Origin: Variovorax ginsengisoli
Lineage (GTDB): Bacteria; Pseudomonadota; Gammaproteobacteria; Burkholderiales; Burkholderiaceae_C
DNA: 64,000 bases
Reading direction: 5' to 3'
Assembly (NCBI RefSeq): GCF_006438845.1
Contig: NZ_RCZJ01000006.1
Coordinates: 121,416 to 185,415 of the forward strand
Shown piece after piece: positions 41,838-50,052 of this stretch. Within the stretch, counting starts at the first letter, position 1, and each line of letters begins with the position of its first letter. The notes under the pieces are model-generated. The model searched no databases, had not been told where the DNA came from, and saw only the letters and a program-made list of their open reading frames with translations. The position numbers were made by a program, and so were the translations under genes.

Positions 41838-42505
41838 TGATGATCTCGAACGTGCAGGCGGTGCTTTTCGATCTTGACGGAACCCTCGTCGACAGTGCGC
41901 CTGAATTGGGTGCAGCCGCGGACAAGATGCGGACCGATCGCGGCCTTCCGTCGCTGCCGTTCGAACGCTACCGGCCGCTGGCGGGGGCAGGGGCCCGCGG
42001 CATGCTCGGCATCGCGTTCGACATCACACCGCACTCACCCGAGTTCATTTCGATGCGCGAGGAGTTCTTCGTCAACTACGAAGCAACGATGCTGCTGAAC
42101 ACACACGTGTTCGAGGGCGTGGTCGACTTGATCGGTGCGCTGCGTCGGCAGGGTTTTTCGTGGGGAATCGTGACCAACAAGTCCAAGCGCTTCACCGAGC
42201 CATTGGTGCGATCGATACCGGCTTTCTCCAGCGCGGGCGCAGTCGTCAGCGGCGACACCACAGCGCACGCCAAACCTCATCCCGAGCCCCTCTTCGAAGC
42301 AGCGCGTCGCCTCGGCCTTGAGCCTGCTCGCTGCATTTACGTCGGTGACGACGAGCGCGACATCGTGGCGGGCCGTGCAGCGGGCATGCGTACGGTGGCT
42401 GCCACTTACGGCTACATGGGTGCGCAGGCTGACGCCTCTCTGTGGCAGGCCGATGGCGCGATCGAATCGCCGATCGAACTCTTGCAATGGCTGAATCAGG
42501 CCTAA
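41837..42505 (+). CDS. gph: Phosphoglycolate phosphatase (HAD family)
   Basis: This 222-residue HAD hydrolase has the nucleophile motif VLFDLDGTLVDSAPELG, motif II in IVTNKSKRF, the lysine in AHAKPHPEPLFEAARRLG and the acidic motif YVGDDERDI. It should remove phosphate from 2-phosphoglycolate. The linked ubiG gene is a usual neighbour in proteobacteria. The stop codon lies within a -10-like sequence for ssrA. Confidence 0.93.
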   Translation: MMISNVQAVLFDLDGTLVDSAPELGAAADKMRTDRGLPSLPFERYRPLAGAGARGMLGIAFDITPHSPEFISMREEFFVNYEATMLLNTHVFEGVVDLIGALRRQGFSWGIVTNKSKRFTEPLVRSIPAFSSAGAVVSGDTTAHAKPHPEPLFEAARRLGLEPARCIYVGDDERDIVAGRAAGMRTVAATYGYMGAQADASLWQADGAIESPIELLQWLNQA

Positions 42506-42508
42506 AAT
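42482..42508 (+). promoter_or_regulatory. Possible ssrA promoter inside the end of gph
   Basis: TAAAAT at 42503-42508 includes the gph stop codon and lies 9 bases before the mature tmRNA 5' end. A TTGCAA at 42482-42487 could be the -35 box, but the 15-base spacing is short. The position fits; activity is inferred. Confidence 0.45.
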
Positions 42509-42517
42509 GCGAGGCTT

Positions 42518-42904
42518 GGGGCTGCACTGGTTTCGACGTGGGTTCGGAATCGCAGCGGTGCATGTCGAGCTGAATGCGCTCGTAAAACAGATTCAAACAA
42601 ACTAACTGCAAACGACGAACGTTTCGCACTCGCTGCTTAATTGCCAGTGAGCCTTGCAACAGTTGGCCGATGGGCTGGGCAAGGGGGTGAAGGCGCAAGC
42701 TGACACCTCCCGGCTGCAAGGATAATTACATGGGCTGGTTTCGATCCGGGTGCCTTGGATCGGAACGAGAAAATAGGGCACTGGCGTCCGGTTTAGCGTG
42801 CGACTGCGCGACTCCGGGAGCGAGATCTAAATCAGACCGCTAAACATGTAGATCTGTGCGATGAAGGCTTGCGGACGGGGGTTCAAATCCCCCCAGCTCC
42901 ACCA
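42518..42904 (+). ncRNA. ssrA: Transfer-messenger RNA (tmRNA)
   Basis: The 387-base RNA begins GGGGCTG and ends CAGCTCC-ACCA, forming a 7-base acceptor stem with a G-U pair at the third position, the alanine identity signal. The T arm is visible in GGGGGTTCAAATCCCCC. The tag reading frame starts at GCA 42609 and encodes ANDERFALAA before TAA at 42639-42641, a normal betaproteobacterial tag. It rescues stalled ribosomes and marks the product for proteolysis. Its 3' end is the likely attachment site for the integrase gene that follows. Confidence 0.98.
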
Positions 42905-42915
42905 ACATAACGTCC

Positions 42916-42951
42916 AAGGGCGTTCACTGAACTTCAGTGAACGCCCTTTTT
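42916..42951 (+). terminator. Strong terminator after tmRNA
   Basis: Two 16-base arms (42916-42931 and 42933-42948) are perfectly complementary, with a GC-rich base GGGCG and five or more T at the end. It lies 12 bases past the tmRNA CCA. If recombination occurred at the tmRNA 3' end, this terminator came with the integrated element; otherwise the crossover lies further on. Confidence 0.93.
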
Positions 42952-43112
42952 CATTGGGAAATGGGTTGTCTCTCGTGCGAGCACGGCCGACGAGGTTTGC
43001 TGGCAGCCAAGGCTAAATCGGGGAACAAGCCGGGGAACAGTCGGGGGGGAAGTCGCTGCGATGGGGTATCGTTCCCCGGTTGCCACCTATTTTCCGCCCC
43101 GGAGCCCTATCC

Positions 43113-44363
43113 ATGCTGACTGACAAGCATTGCAAGAACGCCGCTTGCCCGCCCGACAAAAAACGAGCTCGCTTCACTGATGCGCTGGGTTTGTATCTGG
43201 AGGTTAGCCCGGCCGGCTCGAAGCGATGGTTCTGGAAGACATATTCGGACGGCAAAGAGGGGCGGATGGCCTTGGGTAGCTACCCGAGTACAAGTCTGGC
43301 TGACGCTCGCAAGGCTCGAGACGCAGCGAAGATGCAGAAGTCTGGAGGAATTGACCCAGTCCAGGCACGCAAGCTTCAGAAGCTCAAGTCCAAAAACCCG
43401 ACTGGGGACACGTTCAAGGTCGTGGCCTTGGAGTGGTATGCGAAGCAAGAAGACCAATGGAGTCTCGGTCATGCTGATCGGCTGCGCCGACAGCTTGAGC
43501 GCGACTTGTTTCCTTGGTTGGGTGAGCGGCGATTGTGCGAAATCGAACCCGTGGAACTGCTTGCTACCCTGCGCAAGGTAGAGGAGCGCGGTGCCATTGA
43601 GACCGCCGATCGCGGCTTGATGTTGGCTCGTCAGGTCTGGTGCTACGGTGTAGCGACGGGCCGAGTAGAGCGTGACATCACTGTGGATCTGAAAGGCGCG
43701 CTGCAACCTTATCGAGGCCGTCATTTTGCGGCTATCACCGAGCCGGCCCGATTCGGCGAGTTGCTTCGGGCGATTCGGGCCTACAAGGGCGGACCCATTG
43801 TTCGCACGGCGCTCCAACTCGCGCCCATGCTGTTTCAACGGCCCGGCGAGTTGCGTGCTGCTGCTTGGGCGGAAATTGATTTGGATGCTGCCCTCTGGAC
43901 GATTCCGTCCGCCAGGATGAAGCGTGAAAAGGAAGGCAAGGAGCACGGTGGTCCTCACCTAGTGCCGCTGCCGACGCAGGCCGTGGCTGTCCTGCGTGAC
44001 TTGCACCGATTGACCGGTCATGGCGTCCTTGTGTTCCCTGGTGAGCGCAGTCATGACCGTCCGATCTCTGAAAACTCCGTCCGTACGGCGCTCATCACGA
44101 TGGGCTACACGCCGGAAATTCAGACTTGGCACGGCTTCAGGGCGACAGCCCGCACCATGCTGGCCGAGGTGTTGGAGGTCGATCCACTGGTGATCGAGGC
44201 CCAACTAGCGCACGCAGTAAAAGACGCCAACGGCCGAGCCTACAACCGTACGCAGTACGTCAACCAGCGTAGGCAAATGATGCAGCGGTGGGCCGACTAT
44301 CTCGACGCGTTGCGGATGCAGAATTCTGTGGCTGCCGCGTCCTCAGGACGCAAAAAACCATGA
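43113..44363 (+). CDS. P4-type tyrosine recombinase (integrase)
   Basis: This 416-residue site-specific recombinase has the N-terminal DUF4102-like domain (TDALGLYLEVSPAGSKRWFW, MALGSYPSTSLADARK), a central SAM-like domain and the C-terminal catalytic domain. Catalytic residues are the Arg in RPGELRAAAW, His and Arg in WHGFRATARTML, a second His in AQLAHAVKD and the tyrosine in GRAYNRTQY. The ATG at 43113 has a GGAG 8 bases upstream; an earlier TTG in frame lacks this. Position right after tmRNA and in the same direction is the classic layout for an element inserted in ssrA. Confidence 0.94.
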   Translation: MLTDKHCKNAACPPDKKRARFTDALGLYLEVSPAGSKRWFWKTYSDGKEGRMALGSYPSTSLADARKARDAAKMQKSGGIDPVQARKLQKLKSKNPTGDTFKVVALEWYAKQEDQWSLGHADRLRRQLERDLFPWLGERRLCEIEPVELLATLRKVEERGAIETADRGLMLARQVWCYGVATGRVERDITVDLKGALQPYRGRHFAAITEPARFGELLRAIRAYKGGPIVRTALQLAPMLFQRPGELRAAAWAEIDLDAALWTIPSARMKREKEGKEHGGPHLVPLPTQAVAVLRDLHRLTGHGVLVFPGERSHDRPISENSVRTALITMGYTPEIQTWHGFRATARTMLAEVLEVDPLVIEAQLAHAVKDANGRAYNRTQYVNQRRQMMQRWADYLDALRMQNSVAAASSGRKKP

Positions 44364-44680
44364 GAGCATGGCGAGCTTAATGCGTGACTTTGCGCGCTAC
44401 GGATGAATTGGATGGTGTACCTGATGCTGCTTCGGGGGAGCATTCAGCCAAAGGACAGGCGCATAGGCGGGGAGACGATGGCGGAACTCTTCGCTCAGGC
44501 AGTTGCTTCAGGTGCCGCTCGTACGAGATAGCTTTTCAAGGCGTGCGGGCGGACGCGTACGCGACGCTACGGCATGGCTGCGATGGACGCTATTCTGATG
44601 ACGGTTGCAACATCAAGGAGGCGCGATGCCGTGCTAGGCTCAACGTCCATTTTTATAGCGCCCGAGGCCAAAGTTATCCA
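44364..44680. other. Intergenic stretch after the integrase
   Basis: The 317 bases between the integrase stop and the next convincing start hold no recognisable gene, repeat or terminator. The frame of the following gene stays open through most of it, but the sequence there does not look coding. Confidence 0.5.
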
Positions 44681-45439
44681 ATGAACACCGAGAGTGACCA
44701 AAACGTTCCGGAAGTATATCGTCGAATTGTGCACCGGGCTCACCGCCTGTTGGACACATTGGAGCGTGAGTATCTTGAAATCAAGCCAGAGCATGGAGCG
44801 ACCGGTTTCAGGGAGCGAGTGTTCAACAGGATGAACGACTTGGCAATCACAAAGCCGGCGGAACTGATCCTCTCCACAGGTGAAGTTTGCATGGAAAAAG
44901 TCACCGAGTTGATCAAGCTCGAAGGTGATGCCATCTCATCCGATCTTTGGTGGATTTACGGCGCTTGCGCAAATGTGGTGGCTTCCTCGAGAGCTCTGAA
45001 TTCCAAGGACCTAGACCGTGCATGGGAACTCATGTGCGATGCACATACCCCGACCGGCGCGATGTTGGTGACGAACAGAGCGGAAGAGATACTTACGAAG
45101 CATGTCTTTGACGCTGTCAACAAAGAGAGGGCCAGCAATGCTGCCAAAGGTCGTCACCATAAGTCGGATGTGATGAAGAAGAAGACCCACGAAATTTTGC
45201 GCAGCCGCAGTGATTGGGCCGGCCAGGCAAGGGCGAAGCGAGTGGTCATCGCAAAGCTGAAGGCGGAGTACGGACAGGACGCGCTCAAGAATTTTGAGGA
45301 CACCGTCGAGAAATGGATTAGAGACATGCCAGATCGCCTTGAACTCATTCCATCGCTCAAGGAGCGGCTGAGTCGATCGTCAACGCTTCCGGACTCAATT
45401 CAAACCAAAAGTGATCCTCTGAATCCACCTCCGCTGTAA
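44681..45439 (+). CDS. Unknown helical protein, cargo of the integrative element
   Basis: This 252-residue protein is not recognised. It is hydrophilic and mostly helical, without signal peptide or membrane segments. An N-terminal segment RRIVHRAHRLLDTLEREYLE looks like a heptad helix, and the C-terminal half is rich in lysine and arginine (KGRHHKSDVMKKKTHEILRS). The start at 44681 is the first ATG after which the sequence looks protein-like; an upstream in-frame extension is possible. Its place between integrase and AlpA-like regulator is where such elements often carry accessory genes, including defence genes, but nothing in the sequence proves that role. Confidence 0.65.
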   Translation: MNTESDQNVPEVYRRIVHRAHRLLDTLEREYLEIKPEHGATGFRERVFNRMNDLAITKPAELILSTGEVCMEKVTELIKLEGDAISSDLWWIYGACANVVASSRALNSKDLDRAWELMCDAHTPTGAMLVTNRAEEILTKHVFDAVNKERASNAAKGRHHKSDVMKKKTHEILRSRSDWAGQARAKRVVIAKLKAEYGQDALKNFEDTVEKWIRDMPDRLELIPSLKERLSRSSTLPDSIQTKSDPLNPPPL

Positions 45440-45559
45440 AAGTGGGGGGTCTGCTGGCAGAAAGAGGGTGGTCTGCCCTGCTGGAGGGAGATTACAACAA
45501 AGGCTCACGTTGAGAAACTTGATCCCGTCGCAACCAACCACTACCGACGGAGAACCAAG

Positions 45560-46249
45560 ATGTCCAACATGAACCAAACAGCAATCCTGGCTGGTCAGAA
45601 CTACCAACTCATCCGCAAGAAGCGCTTGCTCGAGAAGGTCCCCTTCTCGAAGAGCACGCTCCACGCAAAGATGGCGAAGGGCCGGTACCAGGATACTACC
45701 TTCCCCTTGCCGATCTACTTTCCCGGCAGTCGCATCCCATACTGGCGCGAGGCAGCGATCGACAGCTGGATCGCCTTGGCCGAGAGTCGCTCCCGCCACG
45801 GGAGTGAAGCTCTCGGCGAACTGGGGCACACGACTGCGCCGCTGTCCTCGTCGTTGACTGCGCCCCAAACGCAGCCCGAGAACCGGTCTGTGCAAACTGA
45901 GCCGTTGATCCGTGACGGCGTGCTTTCCGCCACCGGCCTGGATAGCCGCCGCAAACGGATCTCTCTCGTGATGCGCCGCAAGCGTGCAGCAATGCCGATC
46001 GCCGCTGCGCCCGTGCCCCAGCCTCTGCCTGATATGCGGAACGACGAAGTCGCAGCAAGCCAAGCCTCGGAATACTGGACGTACACGTCTTGCATGGAAA
46101 AATCCGCGCCGGAGCAGGCGAAGCCCTCGCTCACCATCCTGCACGAGGTGACCCCCGTGTATGGCGAGTGCGCCGCCGACGCCTTCGCGCAGCAGTTTGC
46201 ACCGCAGCATCCGCCCGCCCCGCGCATGTTTTGCACGGGTCTGATCTGA
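45560..46249 (+). CDS. AlpA-like helix-turn-helix regulator with long C-terminal extension
   Basis: This 229-residue protein has an N-terminal region (about 18-75) resembling phage AlpA/MerR-type regulators: RKKRLLEKVPFSKSTLHAKM is the helix-turn-helix and FPGSRIPYWREAAIDSWIAL the following wing and helix. AlpA proteins are usually 60-90 residues; the remaining 150 residues here are low-complexity and of unknown role. In P4-like elements AlpA regulates integrase and excision. It reads in the same direction as the integrase. Confidence 0.75.
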   Translation: MSNMNQTAILAGQNYQLIRKKRLLEKVPFSKSTLHAKMAKGRYQDTTFPLPIYFPGSRIPYWREAAIDSWIALAESRSRHGSEALGELGHTTAPLSSSLTAPQTQPENRSVQTEPLIRDGVLSATGLDSRRKRISLVMRRKRAAMPIAAAPVPQPLPDMRNDEVAASQASEYWTYTSCMEKSAPEQAKPSLTILHEVTPVYGECAADAFAQQFAPQHPPAPRMFCTGLI

Positions 46250-46570
46250 GCATTTCTCACTCGTCAGCGAACTAGTACGCCAGCGCGTGGTCGGTCCCTT
46301 TTAGGACTTGCCACGCTGCTTTGCAGTGCCTGCCCCGTGAGAACTTGTTTGCCACTCTGGCAAAAGCCAGAAGCTCTCGGCTATATCAGTTCAGGAGCCC
46401 TGGCTCTTCCCGCATTTTTCGATCAATAGCAGCCGGCTATTTGCAGGCTCTCTATTGTAATTGAAATGCTCACTAACTAAGACCTACCCACCAACTTATC
46501 AGTGCTGTGATCGAAGCACCCTCCTAAGGGTGCTGTTCATCCATCCCACACTGCAACTCATCTCACCCAA
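46250..46570. other. Non-coding region with a perfect hairpin before the Rep-like gene
   Basis: This 321-base gap has lower GC and no gene. At 46515-46534 it holds a perfect 8-base stem, AGCACCCT and AGGGTGCT, with the 4-base loop CCTA. There is no T run, so it is not a typical terminator. It ends 36 bases before the Rep-like start and could be a regulatory or origin structure. Confidence 0.55.
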
Positions 46571-47725
46571 ATGATTCTCCAACCTGATAACTTTTACGAC
46601 GAGGATTACCTCGACACGCAAGGCCGTGTGGCCTTGCGTATGAGAGATGCTCGCTTTCGCAAAGGCGTCTTGACCACGTCTTCGGTTTGCGACAAACCAA
46701 TATCGTTCATGCACAGATACGCGAAGAAGTTCGCTTCATCGACCGAAGCGCTTGTGCATCTCCGAGGGCTGAAAAACGGCACGATGCGTTTTAAGCTCAC
46801 GGCCGAAGGCGAGCGATTTCTCAGAGCGTTGCTGGTGGACCATGCTTTGGTCTTCCATGAATTCCCTATGCACGACTTCTCGCCGGTCTACCGGCTCTTC
46901 TTGCGCATTGGCCGGCTCCTGCCGGCATATGTGCGCCTGAATCTGGAACAAAGCTACGACGTTGAAACGGCTGAACGCATTTGCTGCCTCGTTGAACGCT
47001 TCGCCCAAGCTGTGCAGACCCGCTTGCGTCGCAAGCGCTTCAAAGATGCCAGAATCAATTTTCGTCGTGGTGCAGCTGAAAACCACAAGAACTTCAGTCA
47101 CGGGCTGAACTGGCTCTCTGAGCGTCACGACGAGGTTGTTGCGCTCCGCTTCGACTTGTTCAGTCGCGACCCGAGCATCCCCACTGCAGGGTGGAATGAG
47201 GTTCCGGATCCGGATCAACTGATGCCCTTCAAGGCCGATTGCGAGGCATTTCATCGTGCCATTGATCGCCACTACGGTAACGCGCTGCTGGGCTATGCCT
47301 GGGCGCTGGAATACGGGCGAGACACGCGTTTTCACAAGCATTACCTGGTGCTCCTGGACCCTCGCCGGTTCAAAGACGACTTGGCCGAAGTCGCCTACCT
47401 GCGTCTCAAGTGGGAAGCGATCGCCAAGCACGGTTGGATGTACAGCAGCAATGAAAGCACCGACGACCATGCGCACCGCGCTTTCGGCCTGATTCGGCTG
47501 AGCGACCCGGAAGTCGTGAGTGGCCTTCGTTTCATCGTGAGCTATTTCACCCTGGCGGCGCTCTTCGTCAAGTTGAGCCATCGCGACAAGCCCAGGACGT
47601 TCTATCCGGGCAAGTTCCCGAAGGGTCCGGCACCGACGGTCGGTCGTCCACGCCAGACGCCACGCGGTGCTCATTTGCGGGTTCCGGTGGACGAGGCTGT
47701 TTGCCGCTACCAAAACTTCATCTGA
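46571..47725 (+). CDS. Rep-like protein of the inovirus-Gp2 / YagK-YfjJ type
   Basis: This 384-residue protein resembles the family named inovirus Gp2 or YagK/YfjJ, found in filamentous phages and small integrated elements. The key part is GYAWALEYGRDTRFHKHYLV (241-260), followed by LLDPRRF. The HKH at 255-257 on a hydrophobic strand is the HUH-type metal-binding pattern of replication-initiation nucleases. Other conserved-looking parts are VVALRFDLFSRD (189-200) and HGWMYSSNES. A replication or nicking role is inferred from this motif. It lies 9 bases before a diverged paralogue. Confidence 0.72.
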   Translation: MILQPDNFYDEDYLDTQGRVALRMRDARFRKGVLTTSSVCDKPISFMHRYAKKFASSTEALVHLRGLKNGTMRFKLTAEGERFLRALLVDHALVFHEFPMHDFSPVYRLFLRIGRLLPAYVRLNLEQSYDVETAERICCLVERFAQAVQTRLRRKRFKDARINFRRGAAENHKNFSHGLNWLSERHDEVVALRFDLFSRDPSIPTAGWNEVPDPDQLMPFKADCEAFHRAIDRHYGNALLGYAWALEYGRDTRFHKHYLVLLDPRRFKDDLAEVAYLRLKWEAIAKHGWMYSSNESTDDHAHRAFGLIRLSDPEVVSGLRFIVSYFTLAALFVKLSHRDKPRTFYPGKFPKGPAPTVGRPRQTPRGAHLRVPVDEAVCRYQNFI

Positions 47726-47734
47726 GGAGCCTGC

Positions 47735-48949
47735 ATGTACCCCTCACCATTTGCGCCTCGCGAGGTCTGGGCGGCCCTGCCGCTCGCCAAGATAGAACCG
47801 CCCAAAGGCGCGTTAAGGAGCAAGGCAGAGGCTTTGGCAGCCGCCCGCGTCACGAACGAAAGCATGCGCGACCGCGCGCTCGCTGAGCGGCTCTGCGTCG
47901 TCGACCCTCCGTGGCAACCAGCTCTGGCGCCGTCCCTTCCACCGGGCTGTGTCTTGGCATATACAGATGAGGCGTTGATGCATCCGCCGACGGAGCCAGC
48001 GCCGACGGTGCGCTTCGGCTCGCTGCATAACGCCGACTCGCTGCTTGCGGTTCGCCACTTCGCAAAAAGCTGCATTCATGCAGGCCCGTACGCGCCAGTG
48101 GCTTTCACGCTACAAAGGGGCCGCCGGGTGCCCACAGAGGTCGGCAGGAAGTTGCTGGGCGTAATGCCGGGGCTGCACTACTGGACGGAGGTGTTCGACA
48201 GCCGGCTTGAACTTCACTCCGACAGGTACGTGGACCTCGCCCTAGGTCGCTATTTCAAGATGAAGGTCTGGCAGGAGTTCAAACTCGGCAGGGTTTGTTG
48301 GGCCTCGGACGGTTCAGTTCACGAATCGACAGCAAAGCTGCTGAACTCATATGTCGAAGACCTGCATCAACGCGGTGACAGGCTGCAGACGGGTGCCAAG
48401 CTGGGAGCGCGCGGCAGCGTGTTCTCGGGCCGCGTTGCCAAGGTACGAGATCACCTGGCCAAGACCTTGAAAGCCCACGCTGACTTGGCGATCAAACGCT
48501 TCGATCTCGTCGATGGTCGCATTGATCTGACCGAGGGGGCGTCGTGGCCTGAACTGCAGAAAGCGGTCCGTGAGTTCGTGCGTCAGGTCATGAAGACTTA
48601 CGGCAAGGCGGTAGTGTGCGAGTACGGGAAGATCGACGCGTTGGAGATCGTCAAGCCTGCAATGCATGTGCTCTTGGCCTTTGCTGGCCCGAACGCGACT
48701 GAGCTTCGCGCCATCGACCGGGCACTGGAGGCGCTCTGGGTCGAGTTGACGAAAGGGTACGGGATGCTGCTCAACTGCAGCGCGGTGGCAGAGTTGTCGT
48801 ATCGCGGCACCGATTTGCAGAACCAACGCCGCGGCACGCCGCTCGAGCAGATCGAGCGTGCGGCTTGGTACCTTGCGGGGACGGATGAACTGTATGAGGT
48901 GCGGCATGGGGCGCCACGCTTGGGGCTCGGAGGCCTGAAACTCCTTTGA
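47735..48949 (+). CDS. Diverged paralogue of the Rep-like protein
   Basis: This 404-residue protein is not recognised by itself, but its C-terminal half follows the preceding protein segment by segment. IKRFDLVDGR (253-262) matches LRFDLFSRD; EFVRQVMKTYGKAVVCEYGK (280-299) matches the YG and EYG stretch; PAMHVLLAF (308-316) lies where HKHYLVLL lies; and LTKGYGMLLNCS matches IAKHGWMYSSN. One of the two histidines of the HxH pair is replaced by alanine, so nuclease activity is doubtful. The N-terminal 200 residues are different. It starts 9 bases after its paralogue, so both are coexpressed. Confidence 0.7.
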   Translation: MYPSPFAPREVWAALPLAKIEPPKGALRSKAEALAAARVTNESMRDRALAERLCVVDPPWQPALAPSLPPGCVLAYTDEALMHPPTEPAPTVRFGSLHNADSLLAVRHFAKSCIHAGPYAPVAFTLQRGRRVPTEVGRKLLGVMPGLHYWTEVFDSRLELHSDRYVDLALGRYFKMKVWQEFKLGRVCWASDGSVHESTAKLLNSYVEDLHQRGDRLQTGAKLGARGSVFSGRVAKVRDHLAKTLKAHADLAIKRFDLVDGRIDLTEGASWPELQKAVREFVRQVMKTYGKAVVCEYGKIDALEIVKPAMHVLLAFAGPNATELRAIDRALEALWVELTKGYGMLLNCSAVAELSYRGTDLQNQRRGTPLEQIERAAWYLAGTDELYEVRHGAPRLGLGGLKLL

Positions 48950-48967
48950 AGCTACCCTGCTCTTGGA

Positions 48968-49003
48968 GGCGTCAGTTCCGTGTGCTGCCCGGGAGCTGAC
49001 GCC
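48968..49003. other. Hairpin after the paralogue gene
   Basis: An 8-base perfect stem (GGCGTCAG and CTGACGCC) with a partly self-pairing loop lies 19 bases after the stop at 48949. A short A-rich stretch follows rather than a T run, so it is a weak terminator candidate. It may mark the end of the element's transcribed part. Confidence 0.45.
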
Positions 49004-49163
49004 TTGATGAAATAAAAAAGATAGCGACCAAGTATGAGATGTGGACCGGGGCTCAGTCGAGACGCCGCTACTCTCGACAAGCGCGCGAGAGGTCGAGGAG
49101 AGAAATGCTCAGAGCTGATTGCTCCTTCGCGTATCCAGGAGAGGGCGCACGGGCGCAAAGTGT

Positions 49164-49811
49164 TCAAAGCAATCTAGCACCGACGGTGCGGACGGCACAA
49201 TGCCAATCCAATGGCTTCCGGCTGCGTGCGTCACGAGGCCACGAGGCCGGGTGGGTGCGACTAACAAAAGTCGCAAGCGGCAGCGAGTCTTGAATGGCAC
49301 CAGCGACGAGCGGCCGTAGCCAGGGCCTCTTGTTGCCCTTGGTGCAAAGGCAGGCGACGAGATCGCCTCCCTGGTAGACACCCAGCAACCGTTGCTGAAA
49401 GCATGCCCTGCCGGCGTCACTCCAAGCTGCATGAAATACCTTGTCGCGACTCTGTTCGGTCGGTTTGCCTAGTGAACATTGGTGTTGCACGGCATTCATC
49501 AGAATCACCGGCAGGTCGATTGTTGCCTGAAGGCCGATGACCTCACGCAGATACCTCGCCAAACTGGTTCCGGTCGGCCCTTTTGCTGGACCCGGGTCAC
49601 CTTCGAATTCCTTAAGGTGCGGCGACTCGAGCACCACAATCAACGCGGCTTCGTGTGGGCGACTCGATACCGGCACGCGCGTAGCGATTCGTCTGTCACG
49701 TTCGAGTTGACCAAGCATGCCGATGTACTGATCAGGACATGCGCGCAGTTCCAGAATCCCATTCCAGGTTTCCCTCGTACGGTCTACGATATTCGCGAAA
49801 TCAATGGGCAT
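49164..49811 (-). CDS. Distant uracil-DNA-glycosylase-like protein
   Basis: This 215-residue protein is not a standard family member, but the order of motifs follows the uracil-DNA glycosylase fold. VVLESPHLKEFEG with GPAKGPTGTSLARYL stands where motif A and the following glycine-rich loop occur, LPVILMNAVQHQ resembles the strand with the conserved Asn, and FVSRTHPASWP resembles the C-terminal HPS motif. A GGAA ribosome site precedes the ATG. Base excision or a related DNA role is an inference from these motifs; the catalytic Asp of motif A is replaced. It is transcribed opposite to the Rep-like genes. Confidence 0.6.
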   Translation of the reverse strand: MPIDFANIVDRTRETWNGILELRACPDQYIGMLGQLERDRRIATRVPVSSRPHEAALIVVLESPHLKEFEGDPGPAKGPTGTSLARYLREVIGLQATIDLPVILMNAVQHQCSLGKPTEQSRDKVFHAAWSDAGRACFQQRLLGVYQGGDLVACLCTKGNKRPWLRPLVAGAIQDSLPLATFVSRTHPASWPRDARSRKPLDWHCAVRTVGARLL

Positions 49812-49837
49812 GCTGGTTCCTTCAACCCAGTTTCAAT

Positions 49838-50044
49838 TTAGCTTGAGGTGTCAGTCTTATGCGCGAACTTAGCGCATGCATTGCGCTTCGTGAGGCGAAG
49901 ACGATGAACTTGCGACATCGCGCCTAAAGAGAAGGTCGGCATGTGCCGAATGTGCGTCAGATAAGTGTCCGGCTCGAAGGCTGCAAGCACCGCCAAGACT
50001 GCGCCAGCAAGCCATGCAAGCGCGAGGAGAACTGGCATGGCCAC
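49838..50044 (-). CDS. Possible small hydrophobic protein downstream of the PLD gene
   Basis: This is a 68-residue frame with GTG start (or ATG at 50038), 8 bases after the PLD-family stop. The N-terminal MAMPVLLALAWLAGAVLAVL would be a membrane anchor or signal. No homologue is recognised and the ribosome site is weak, so it may not be a gene. Confidence 0.3.
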   Translation of the reverse strand: MAMPVLLALAWLAGAVLAVLAAFEPDTYLTHIRHMPTFSLGAMSQVHRLRLTKRNACAKFAHKTDTSS

Positions 50045-50052
50045 TCAAAAAA

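Larger units (their letters stand above)
42905..49003. mobile_element. Small integrative element at the tmRNA 3' end (right border uncertain)
   Basis: The segment starts at the tmRNA 3' end and carries, in one direction, a P4-type integrase, an unknown protein, an AlpA-like regulator and two Rep/inovirus-Gp2-like proteins. Base composition is visibly less GC-rich in 44400-47100 than in the core genes. No head, tail or conjugation genes are seen, so it resembles a satellite or plasmid-like integrative element. I did not find a second copy of the tmRNA 3' end (the expected distal att site), so the right border is a guess: it may end near the hairpin at 49003 or run on through the umuDC region. 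Confidence 0.6.

Noticed and set aside
49039..49293. Plus-strand frame of 84 codons near the UDG-like gene
   Set aside because: It overlaps the better-supported minus-strand gene and has no recognisable features.
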